A stretch of DNA of 64,000 bases from NCBI GenBank assembly GCA_000499405.2, contig HG738138.1, positions 3,584,368-3,648,367 of the forward strand, in the 5' to 3' direction. The notes beneath the pieces are model-generated. The model had not been told where the DNA came from, made no database searches, and worked only from the letters and a program-made list of their open reading frames with translations. Below are positions 11,900-23,893 of this stretch, one piece after another (the first letter of the stretch is position 1; the number at the start of each line of letters is the position of its first letter). Source of the stretch: Onchocerca volvulus (Eukaryota > Nematoda > Chromadorea > Rhabditida > Onchocercidae). A program made the translations under genes and the position numbers.

Positions 11900-14800
11900 C
11901 AAAAATGATCTTACTAACCTCAAAATTTCATTCGTAAGACGGCTTCACTAAATTTGTCAATTTTCTACCGCAGTCTATTTCTTGTGACTAACTTTAGAGA
12001 TATTAATTATTCAACAAGTTTTCCAAGATTAAAACTTTTAGTTTTGACATAAATGATGAAAATTAAGGCTTATCAGTTGACTAACCGAAATTTCATTTGA
12101 AAATCACTATATCAAATTAGTGATAAGAAACCTCATCATGAATCATCTCTACCTAACAGAAAAAATGAAAAATAATCCCCATCTTCCTTCTCTTAGATAA
12201 TTTCTAAGGAATGAAACAGAGTGCAGAAGACATGGAAACAATTTCTGTATCTTTTCAAGATCAAATCAGATCCTCTCTGCTCCACAATATATATTTCATC
12301 TGGTTGTGAAAATTGATCTTTCATTTTTTTTTTTTTGTAATTTCAGTGCAACTGAAAAGACTTTTTTTTTTTCAGAAGGTCCATAGGATCTCCCATAAAT
12401 TCAAAAAGGCTTCTTGAATCAAAAACATTTCTAATTAGCAAAATTGATTAATAAAAAAGAGAGACACTGATGAGTTTCAAATGTGACGTTATCACGCACG
12501 TCTAATGCTTCGATCGTACACGTATGAAAGCGTGATAGTTTGATTAAATCATGCATATTAGCATATGGGAAGGAATTCGCCCAAATAATTAATAGTATAA
12601 TTTTGAATATAAAATCCGAAATTTTGCTGCAAAAACAAATCCAAGTGGAAATAAATATTCAGACATGACTTTTTTTCATCATCGTCTGGGAAAATGAATT
12701 TCTGCGAACAATTTGATAATTTCATTTTAACACAATTGCTGTAAAATAAATTATCAAAAAAAAGAAGGGAAAATTTTTTATGGCTAATGACATGAAAAAA
12801 TAAATTTCTATGGCTAGTCACTTGGCAGTTGACCCGGATTATATCCATGAGGTAAAGATATGAAAATCGAAAATAGGGAAGAACAACTGTAGGTAAATAT
12901 TTTTAAAAATTTACCCAAATTGACGATGATAAGAATGGCTATATTGTCCACCAAATTACATTACATATAATACTGTTTGTTACTGATATTGATTATTCTC
13001 GTCGATGAAGTGTCTTTATTTAATTCAGTTAGTTCATTGTTTCGATATAAAAATCTAACTAATGGTTTCAACTTTCGCTCCTAACTTCTGTTGCTGAAGT
13101 TTGCGAATTTTATCGAGCAAATGATTTTTGCCAAAATCGATTATTTCTAATCAAAATTTTTCCGTATTAAACGATAGTTCGTTGTACTCAATGAAAAGTT
13201 GTATACTGATTTATTTATAATTCTTCGGCAATGTCAATAAAATACATAAATCGCTATAAATTCTACTTTGGCACAGGATTTTACTGTTTCTTCTGTTTTG
13301 GAACTTTCGAACAAGTTAAGGAAAATAATGGCATTGATAAATTTTAGCCGACCAGATTTAAATATTTTAATCAACAGGAGCAAGACGAGTAGTGAATAGA
13401 CATAACTAATTTTAACTAATCATAATCAATATCAGCCATGATCGTGATTGCTTACGGAGAAAAAGGATCATATCAGTGGGATGAGAAATTCAAAAAAAAA
13501 AAAAAAAAAAAAAAGAAAAAAAAAATTAAAATTGCATCAATGAACAGAGATAGAAAGTTGTGTTTTGTTTCAATGGTAGGTGGTACTTCACAAAGAGTAC
13601 CGCTTCAACATTTCGTAAAAACAATACCGGTTTTCGATTAAATTGTAGTGCGACTTCAGTCATTGATTCTATTTTAAGATAATGTTCCATATGTTTGACC
13701 TTTCGTTTCCTGATCACTCCATCTACACTATTTCTTAGTACTATTATTTATAATTACAAATATAATTCAATGATTTATTAAAAGTACAAAAATACATAAC
13801 ACATCACTCTTTAAAATCATTAAAATGAAGGATAGATGAATTATCGCAGCTTATCACTTTGATTCAATCATAAAGAAAACAAGACTATCCATTAAACATA
13901 ATTGAGCTTAAGTTTGCCACTTAACCTTTCCCAGATTTGTTAGTAATTTTCCGGTTATGAACTATGCGTAGTTTTGGACATACACCCCCATTATAAATAT
14001 TGGAAATCAGGAAAGAAAGTGATTCGTAAAAGCAGGAAATTAGTTTGTAGTGAAGGCGAAAGTTGAATAACAAAAATTCCAAAAATAGCTTTTATAGAAA
14101 GAATCGTTTGAAAATTGAAATTTTTTCCAATCAAAAGTTTTCTTCACCGCAGTTTTTTTCTCCTCCCAAAAAAAATTATAAGTACCAACAGGGAAGTAAA
14201 ATTCAAATGAATTGTTGTAAATCAATTCGGATTTATTCTGGAGTGAAAAACAAATGACGATGAGCAGTATGGCTTTTTCATTTCTTTGAGAAATCAAATT
14301 AATTTGAAGTTTTGTTTTTTTAATTTGTTAAAAGTAAGTTTTTTTTTTTTTTTAATTGATTCGTCAAAGCTTCTTCTAATTTTAAGGTTTTCTTTTTTTT
14401 TTTCGATTGAAAAGTGATTTTAGAATTAGACATTCTCTTTCTCAAACGTTTAGATTAGGCGTAAACTAGAATTTCAAATGCTAGTGGGATATAAGTAACT
14501 ATTCAGAAATTGTTATAACACGTTTGCATGCTTTGAATAATGTCCAAAAAAGCTGTCAAGTCTAACTTATGGCTTGGATGAATGTTGCTAAACATGCAGA
14601 ATATGCATGTCACGTAATCATACAAACAAACTATCACTCATTTTGTAAAATATTTCAAGAAATAGTTTCGAAGTAGTTAATGAAATTGTCTCGATTGCAA
14701 ATTCAATCACATCTAAATACTTGGAGGTATTTCAATATTTTTTCTCTTCCGAATTTGAAGTTGACTATAGATACTTACATTTGAAATTAAAAATCAATAT

Positions 14801-17690
14801 TTTGGATAAAAATAACAGAATTAAAAACTTTAATGTTATTGATAACGCCAACATTTCCTGCATGATCGTCGTATAATTCATCTTTCCGCAACAACAATTA
14901 ATCAATATCTTTAGCACGTCAATGCTTTTGCAGTTAAATTTATAGCGAAAAAGAATGAAATCACATTTTTTCATTTTTTGCTTTAGAAAAGAATTTCCTG
15001 AGTCTTTTTATTAATGCTTTAATTATGCCAACCTAAAGTTCAAAACTTCGTGGTTAATGCTGCACTGATGAAATATTAAATGAAAAAGACTGTATCGCCG
15101 AACGAATCAGTTAATAGAAGGAGTATTGATAAAAATATTCATCTTAAAAGAATTCAGTGCTACTGATTTCATATCTGATAAAATGTTGTCCTTGACTGCA
15201 TCGTAAACATCAGTACTCAGCGACTTCAGAAACGTAAACATGAGATCAGAACTCCCGTTTTAAGACTTTCATGGTTAATTTTTAATTACCGTTCTAGAAC
15301 TTTCACTTTCAATTTAGTAGGTCATAATGAAAATGAAGTTTTAAGGATAGAAAAGTTCCAAAAGATTAAAATTCTGATTTGAAATAGACGAAAAAATGAT
15401 TGCAAATGGGATTTAATTATTCTGCAAACGTTTGGAGTATAATACTCCGTGATTGATTGACGAATACAAGTGTGGAGCATTGAGTAAATGAAAGATTTTG
15501 AAAATAGCTGAGTGAACAAATGATTGTTGAGTAACTAGTTAAGATGATTTTTATTATAAGTGAATTGCACTAATACTTTTTCTTAATCTGACTGAAATAT
15601 AAAATCCAACTAAAATTCATTAAAATAACAAAAACATTCAAAACAATGTTCTTTGAGCAAATTTTTACACCATTATTTCAGCTGATTGTTCCCGTTTGAT
15701 CTTAAATTTATCAGAACAATCTAAAAGGATGTAATGCTACAGAAGATTCTGATCACTTCTATCAAATTCTTTTTTTTATTAAGATATGATCATGGTGCAT
15801 ATTTAACCAGATTTACAAGATGTTACCTAAAGAGTGGCAAAAAGTCGATCTGTACTGTCAGAATGAACGATAGTTTGATAATGATTGATGATATCTAAGA
15901 AGTTTCATTAGGATTCTCGATAAAAGGTTGCGGAATAAATGATTTTGTATATAATGACTGATCGGATGAATTAATAAAAACAGCAAGTTTACGCTTTTTT
16001 TTCTTTTTTTTTTAAGGTTTTGTGCAAGTTCTCCACAAAAACTACCTTTCGTTAAAAATGCACAAAAAAAGCACGCAAAAAAATGCTGTCTAGATCTCGA
16101 AAAATTGCCAATTGCTGAGATAAAATCCAATCCTAAAAATGACTTACTGTCTGGAAAACATAGAAATTTTAAATTACCTCTTTAAAATTATATCCAAGAT
16201 GATATTTTCAAAAGTACAATCATGAATTCAAGAAACTGTCAATGCGGCTCCATTCATCTTGTTTATCAAATTTTATATTAAATGTTAGTTAATTGTCAAA
16301 TGTTATTAAATGTTATATTAAAGATGCAACAAGTATTACCATAAAGCTCCGTAGTTTCAGAAAATTTAAAAACTTCGCGTCATTACATACACATATTACT
16401 TTACTCGAGAAAAGTATTTTGAAATTATAATTTCGCTGCTCCATCCAATTACCCTCACTTCATTTCAGATTGTCCTGATTCAACTTTTAGTGTCGATATT
16501 ATGGAATATGGGAAAAACATTGCAGAACTCGTTACTTAAATTTCACGCATTGTTCTCGGTTAATTCCCTTCTGCATCACTTTCGCCATTTTTATTTTCAT
16601 TTTACAGTATATACTGGTTTATCTCAAATAGTTGCACGATTTTTTATTACACAATTTCTCCAGAGAAATATGAAATTTCAAGGTTCATTTGCTGAACAAT
16701 CATATTCATTCGTATCCTTCAACCCTTGATGGACTAGACACTCCGTAACTCACACCTTTCAGTAAATTTTTTTAAAAAATTTACTAACTGTTCAAGACTC
16801 AAAAAGTAATGAAACCTCCAAACTTCTTCATGCCATATTTTCTATAAAACATGCAAAATTTTAATTTCAGCTCACAAACTTAAATTATTAAGAGGTCATT
16901 CAAATGATTACATCAAATCAAGATCACATCAATTTTGCATACAATGAAATATAATCATCGCAGAGATAAATAAATATAATTTCCAATTTCTATACATATA
17001 CACAAATTAAAGTTATAAAAATATACTAAAACATCGGAAATTTTCACATGAAAATATGTGAGGTAGTCATCACAAACAATTTGCATCGCAATAAATTGTT
17101 CGCAACATTATTTCGGCTGTTATGGGAAAACAAGCAATGACATATATTTACATTCTTTAGGAAAAGTTCAAAAAGTTCTTGAAAAGAAAAACTGATTTCT
17201 ACAAACAAGAAACAAGAAACATGCGAATAATGCGATTCACATCCGTTTGGCATTATTATTTACAGTGAATTAATAAAAATAAAATGTAATAATTCAATAT
17301 AAGATAGGCCCGCAACGCACTTTCTAGAAAAATATAACAACAAACAATAGTATGGACAGCATTCATCTCGTAAACATATGGAAAATTTGTGGAAGAAACA
17401 GTTTAAAATTGCTCCAAAGAAGCTTACATTCTGCACAAATAACCTTTATATTATTGTGACATAATATGCTGTTATGAAATCTATTTGTTCTTAATTTGAG
17501 ACTGAATTTCAAAAATTTTCGAAAAATTTTAAAGTTCAAACAAATTGCCTCATCTAATCCATAATGGGCAAGAATTGAAATTGATCGTATCCGTTCATTT
17601 GCATTCTTCTTTAGCAAGCGTAAGTCATTCACAAACACATTAGCACACATTAAATAATTTAGGTTGAGCAAGTTTTATAGATGTCAATTA
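11900..17690. other. gene-poor AT-rich stretch
   Basis: No gene could be supported. Reading frames of 60-100 codons occur on both strands (for example 12558-12848, 14765-14974 and 15858-16130) but lack consistent splice sites or recognisable protein character. Homopolymer runs are frequent, including an A-rich run at 13494-13525. A short palindrome (agtaaatttttt and its complement) sits near 16762-16786. Confidence 0.45.
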
Positions 17691-17691
17691 C

Positions 17692-19772
17692 CATATTAAA
17701 GTTGAATTTCAAGTTATTTACTAGAGCTGGAAGGTCATAGTCTTTCGGCTTATCTTTTTCCACTATTTTTCACAGATATACTTAGACATGGTTCTATTTA
17801 TTTCAACAAATTAGATTGTGATACATATCAACCATATTAGAGTTCAGTAATTAACTGGATAAAACCTAACAGTTTCAAATCTTCGCTTCATCAGCAGATT
17901 CGCAGCTGTTAACAAGTAAAGTACGCATCATGTATCTTGGGATTCAGAAAATAATTGACATAATTTAAAGGTTTGCATTACTTAGCAACAATAACAGTTT
18001 CAAGGATATGTTGCAATTACTGCTTCCAAACTCATAACAAAGGAACGAAGGGTGAACAGAAAGCGCAGATAATCACAGAAAAAATGAACCCGATCAATCA
18101 ATTATCTTACAAGTGATTGAATAAAATCATAAAAATCGATTAACTGAAATCGCTATCAACATTTGTAAAGAAATACCTCAACAATGCGTATTATGAATGC
18201 AATCAGAAGAACCGTAAAAGCGAAAGTTGATGTAATGTTGCACAGCGATTTCCATAATAATGATTTTTCATCACATTCAGATAATGAATTATTAGCAGTT
18301 GAAGCATGAAAACAGTGATATCTACGACATATTCTCTTCTTGATTGATGATGTTAACCTAGAAATAAATGTATTTTTACAACTATGAATTTTCATGCCTT
18401 AAAGCAATTTTAATAGAAGATAAAACTGATAAGAACAGTAATGAAAGCAAAATCTGAGCATCACTTAACAGTTGAAATCATGACAAACCGTTTCGAGGAT
18501 TTGATTAAGTGCAGATTTCCTCGATACAATGAATTGCGCGATGAAGTGTAGAATCGATACCTCATTCTTTTTTTTGCTTTTCTTGATTTCATTTTTAATA
18601 GCCACTTTCTTCCTAGATCAGTTGATTTACAAATTCATCATAACTGCATATATTATCTTCCAGCGGTAAATTATTGTCATTACAAAAGATATCAAAAGTG
18701 ATTGGTTATAAGCGTTACAATAATGATTCAAAAATAAGTATAAAGTAAGTTTAAAAATAAGTGTCTTAATGAACAACAAATGGGCTATCGTTATTCGTAA
18801 GTAAAGTAGATCAACTTTCTGCCAACTAATATCATTCAACAGGAAATGACATTGCTGACAATGATAAAGGCTTCATTTCATATTACGATACAATGATGTA
18901 TCTTTCGAAGCATATGAAAGTTTTCTGCGCCCACAGAGATAAGGAGATTACTTTGTAGAAAGCAAATACTTTAAAAAACCATTTAAATTGATTACTGCAT
19001 TATCATTTCTAAAAACATTTTATGCTACAAACAACATGAAATTCAAAAAAAAAAAAAAAAAAGAAAAGAAAACTGACTATGAGTAGGCATTTCCCATGGT
19101 TTTGTTAGTTCGGAATATGTTGCCAAATTTAGAATATCTTCATGGGGACTGCAAAAAAAAAAAGAAATTTTCTGCAAAATTAGAGCAAAAAATTATGAAA
19201 TAAATATGAATAGTTGTGTAGAAATCGGTAAATAATCTTATATGAGCAGTAAATATTGAAAGATAAATCATAAATATAGAAACAAATAATATACGTTAAG
19301 AGGACCAACAGTTTACAGATAATTTTATAAAACAAAGGTAAACTTAATGAACTATCATTCCATCCATTATTATTATCATTACATCAAAAGGAAAGGAATT
19401 GGTCCTTTTAAGAATAGTACTTCCTGAAATGTCTGCTAATGACATAGTCATGAATGTTAGCATTTTTGGTGTTCATATACTTTTACGATACCACTGGAGG
19501 TAGATTTTTATATTCATAGAACTGCGATTTGTCACTTTACAAAACAATATTTTCCCACTTATTACCTATTTCAACTTCAATTTTTTCACTACCTGTGCTC
19601 TCTTTTAGGAAAGATTACAGGTAAAAAATGAACAATCGACAATTTACTTGGACATGCATGATGATACGCTTGGTTGTCTCGAAAATGCACATCGCTCCAA
19701 TAGCTGTCTTGAAATGTTGAAGGGAGTTTCTTGAAGACCATTCGCTAATCTTTCACAAGAGCCTTCCATCAT
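17692..19772 (-). CDS. incomplete candidate gene, small membrane protein (low confidence)
   Basis: Three well-bounded minus-strand exon candidates were found. Exon A, 19648-19772, begins MMEGSCERLANGLQ and lies 23 bases after a gtttcag trans-splice-like acceptor. Exon B, 19078-19148, lies behind a tttttttgcag acceptor; its phase fits exon A. Exon C, 18177-18357, carries a basic segment (KKRICRRYHC) and a hydrophobic helix (TFAFTVLLIAFIIRIVE). A further open stretch ending at a donor at 17692 contains KDYDLPALV, loosely like the PY tails of the two genes near 9-11 kb. Exons B and C do not join in phase, so an exon is missing or one call is wrong. The coordinates are the outer limits of these pieces. 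The function is unknown. Confidence 0.3.
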
Positions 19773-20069
19773 TGTCGAATTCGTATGATTACTGACTGAA
19801 ACGAAAGGTTAAGAAATAATTGAAAACTTCTTTAAATGTTCTTTAAAATCTTTGCCTATTGTTTCTTCTGCATTCTTTCAAAAGAAGCATCATTTAATTA
19901 ACATTACGTCATCGCCAGTTTTACATTTCTTTATCGCTGTATATCAGGATTAAGTTTCCAGTATCATCCACAGAAAGCTATTTCTTGATGAAAATTTCAA
20001 ATGATACAGATAGGATACACATCTGCATTTTCAAATATCTACCATTTTAAACAAAAATGTTATCAGTTT

Positions 20070-21234
20070 TTAAAAAGGCATACATCCCGTTGGAAATGTC
20101 AAAAGAGATCGAGTAAGCAAATTCCATTGTTTTGCAGACTGCGAACACTGCGCTGCTGTAGTTTCCGATCTAAAATAATGGAAACTGATGAAATCACAAT
20201 CAAATGTTACATAATATCTATTATTGTAATCATTTATAACTGTTTTTCTAATTGATATTTCGTTACTCGATATTTTGCCATTAGCGATATTTTGATATTT
20301 TGTTTTTCTAATCGAAATATTCCCATAAATACATTTGTGAAAGAAAGATCATTAGCGACATTGTTTATGACTTTTTGTGAGGTTAAAAACAGTTCAGAAA
20401 AAATTGCAAGATCAGCAACAATAACTGATAACAGCGATAAGAAGCAAATGAATCAAGTACAAACCTCGTAATCAGTATTGGAATTTTGCTGTTGCTATGG
20501 CTTTTTTTATGGACATTGTCTCCTTCGTATTGAGAGAAAGGTAATGTATCAATTTGGCTGATCATCATCCAGTTCTTATGGTCGTCGTAAAATTTCTCAT
20601 AACATGAATTCCATATCCGATTTTTAAACTTCTGCCGCACAATGCTATTATTTTCAACAAAATTGAATCGATTATTTCTTTTTGTTGTACTTTCGGTCTG
20701 ATATTGATGTCGAGAACAGCTATTGGCAGCAATACTCTGCATGAACGATAATGCTTTCTCAAAATCATTTTTAGATTTTCCACTCAAATTATCAGTACTG
20801 TGATCGACTCCAACTACTGTTGACAATTCGCAACCTTGATACGGTATATTATCAGGATTATCTGGCACAGGTGAATAGGGGATAAGAAATTCAGCATCTG
20901 TCTTAGTTACAAGAGAAGTTCCTGGGATAACAGCATGGCTTGAAAGATATGAAGAATCTTCTTGAACACATGAGCAATTGGGAGTTAATAATGAAAATTG
21001 GCATAAATCGAGTGAATACTGTTGACGTAAAAAATTCAAAGCAAATAAATTAAGTGAGAGATGATTCTGTTGCGACACATGCTTGGGTAACATCTCCAAA
21101 TCTACATCTGACTGTCTTTTCCTTTCACCAAACTTCGAACTTTCGGATAAAGACGAGTGCCGTCGTTCGGAGATGTTATCACTCTTCCAAGCGCGCTGCG
21201 GGCTCGTACGTTTTTTGAATGTGCTGATGAAATT
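20070..21234 (-). CDS. alternate-frame tail overlapping the kinesin-2 last exon
   Basis: The acceptor at 21235-21237 that starts the last kinesin exon also opens a second frame, read from 21234 in phase 0, without a stop for 256 codons to a GAG|gtttgt donor after 20465. It joins in phase (2) to an exon 20070-20169 (ttattttag acceptor) ending in TAA: 289 residues in all. Chance openness of this length in such AT-rich DNA is negligible, so it is coding. Skipping kinesin exon 17 (158 bases, not a multiple of three) would join exon 16 to exactly this frame. The first 44 codons overlap the canonical kinesin tail in another frame. The protein is polar and serine-rich, with a basophilic-kinase-like site (RRHSS), and matches no family I know. 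Alternatively it is a separate downstream cistron beginning at the ATG at 21093. Confidence 0.6.
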
Positions 21235-23854
21235 CTGAAAAAAAAAAAAAAAAGTGGAAGATTTAAGAGCTTTTTGATGCGGATCAATTGCTAATGATTG
21301 TTTAAAAAAGCATTCCTTTAGGCATGCTTATTTATCAGTCAGGTTTATCAATCATGAATTTGCTACTTACAACTTATCTTAATCATATTTCACTATTCAC
21401 TGAAACGGAGTAACCTAGTCCCAACATTCTCATGTTGCCAGCAGTAAATATGGAAAAAAAATTGCAAAAGCGCTAATGACCTAGATAACGAAGAATTTCT
21501 GGACATCGACCAATTTGAAACAGAAATCCGATTGGCTTGATTTGAATCTCGCAGCACAGGAATTCTTGAGATATCAACAACAAAATTCTGTTCTGGTTCT
21601 TCGTCATACACTGCTAGATTGATGCTATCCTGAAATTCCTAGAAAATCAAAGAAAATATTTATATTTTTCGCGTAAAATGACATTTTTTCAGAAAAATCA
21701 TACCTGTGAACCAGCTTCGATTTCTGAACTTTCATATAACTTTGTTCGCCTTTCTAGCTTTTCAAGCGCAGTGAATGTTAATATATTTTCACCACAAAAA
21801 CGCAGAACCTAAGAACATCTATTTAAGATGAGGATAATAACGAAATTACTTCCAAATTTACAGTTTGTTTACAAGATTCATGACAAAAGAACTCTGCGAT
21901 CTAGCAATTTCCGAAAAAGTAAAAATATTTAACAAACTCACTCCTTCTAAAATCATGGTATCAGTTTCGTCCGAATAACTAGTCGATTTTAATCGGTCAC
22001 ATTCTGACTGCATGTTCAACCGTTGTCGCAACCTAGTCAGATACATTCGCTCGTAGTCGCATATAGGTCGTCTCATGCCAGGTACCGACATCTATAATGT
22101 TAAGTGCTTACTGTCACTTGTTCTGCATAAATTGGATGCCATTTCACGGACAAAAATTCAGGTTAAACGCAGCGCAGACAATTCATTTCCGCCTGAATTA
22201 CTTGATAACTCTATGATTTCTTGTGTTTTTTTTTCCGAATTTCTCTAGAATCTTTAATCACATATAAGTTCAATATTCATCTACAAAAAATAAAAGTATA
22301 CCTACCAAATACATGCCTGTTTCTTACCGGTCGATTGTTAAGAAGATCTTGAGTAACAGAATCAACGTTAGTCGAGGTATCACTGACGCCCAATCCAGAA
22401 TCAGCACCACCTGAACGACATAACTCTTCAGATGCAGTGCTTCTGGGCCGACTCTGTCCAACTTTCAAAAGTTTCCAAGTATCCTCATCCTCATCCCAAT
22501 ACGCTCGTTCACATAGACGATCACGAACATCTTGTGGCACAAAATTTTCCACAATTAGTAACCTAAACAAGATAATAGTATTGAGAACATGTATATTTTA
22601 ATTCTGGTCTCAACAAAGTTTGATTTAAAAACTTTCTTTCATAATATACAAAACGATTCACTAGAATGCTAATATTTTGCTGACATGTCGCAGCTGAAAA
22701 GCTTACTTAAGTTTTAGCTCTTTATTAATTTCGGTAACCGAATTTTCCAAGTCTTGCCTCTCCTGTGAATGACTTGCGGTGGCGTCATTGATTTCTGAAC
22801 GAACCTGAACAATTTAATTTTTAGATTTATTTATCGCAATAATTTCTTTTCACTCTGAGACTTGGTAAACTTCCACAACAGATCAAAAAAATAAATAAAT
22901 AAATAAATAAAAAACAACATACCTGCTGGAGCTTGGAATATAACTTTTTTAGCTTCTTTGTTTTTATTTCAACTTCCTGCCTCAAATTACTGAATGTTTC
23001 ATGTATTTCGGCTGTACTATCTTCCTGTGCTTCCAATTGTTGCAAAATTTCGCGTTCTTTTCTCTTAAAACTTTCTTTTACAGTCCATCACAAAGACTAG
23101 ATTGAAAAATTCAAAAATAATTACATATTCATAAATAAAATAGTTCAAGTCATTGATTAGTTTGCCATAAGTTTATTTGTAATAAAGCATTATTTGAAAC
23201 CTTTTGTTCAGCTAATTGCCTTCTCCGCTGTTCCAATAATTTTTGCTGTTCACGAGTTTTATCCAATAAATTGCTATCACCAGAAAGAAGTTTACTTTGC
23301 ATTGCTCGAATTTTTGCAGCTACAGCAATTTGCGCCTCATGCTCCCTTTCCAGCCGCTCTGCTCTTTCTTCCAAATCGGCAAGTATTTTCCGTTTTTCCT
23401 TCAAAGTCATATTTCAGACTTGTATTTCGAATAAAAAATGAACTGTGTTCAGTTTACATTGCGTAGCTGTTGTCATACTTAAGCAGTAAATAAAATTGAT
23501 TAATTACTACCTCGGCAATAATGTTTGAATTAGAAATGATAGTTTGTCTTTCATCTTCCAAACGTCTCTGTTGTTCATTATGATATTCTTCATTTGGAAC
23601 ACCTGCAAAATCATCTCATTAGATGTAAGTGACTTATCATTAAATAAAATATTTGATAAGGAAATTTTGCATTTTCCTGCCAACCTTCGTCATCACTTTC
23701 GTTCTTTCCGTCCACATACACCTTCTTTTCTTTTTTATGGGCACGTTTTTCCAAAATTTCTCGAAGCCTTGCGATCTCATCCTTAACAAAATATTTCGCT
23801 ATAATAAGAATCAAATAAAACTAATTGAATTGTGAAGTCAAAAAAAAGAATTAA

Positions 23855-23893
<39 letters not shown>

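Noticed and set aside
12558..12848. 96-codon minus ORF
   Set aside because: No leader-type acceptor, Phe/Asn/Lys-rich composition as expected from translated AT-rich DNA, and no partner exons.
13438..13717. Overlapping ORFs on both strands around a poly(A) run
   Set aside because: Both depend on the homopolymer being of exact length; no splice signals or similarity.
16490..16729. 79-codon plus frame behind a catttcag acceptor
   Set aside because: The acceptor is good, but no preceding or following exon joins it, and the translation is low in charged residues and looks like chance AT-rich sequence.
17363..17671. 102-codon minus ORF near the 17.7-kb exon candidate
   Set aside because: A donor at 17692 separates it from the coding-like stretch, and its own composition gives no family signal.
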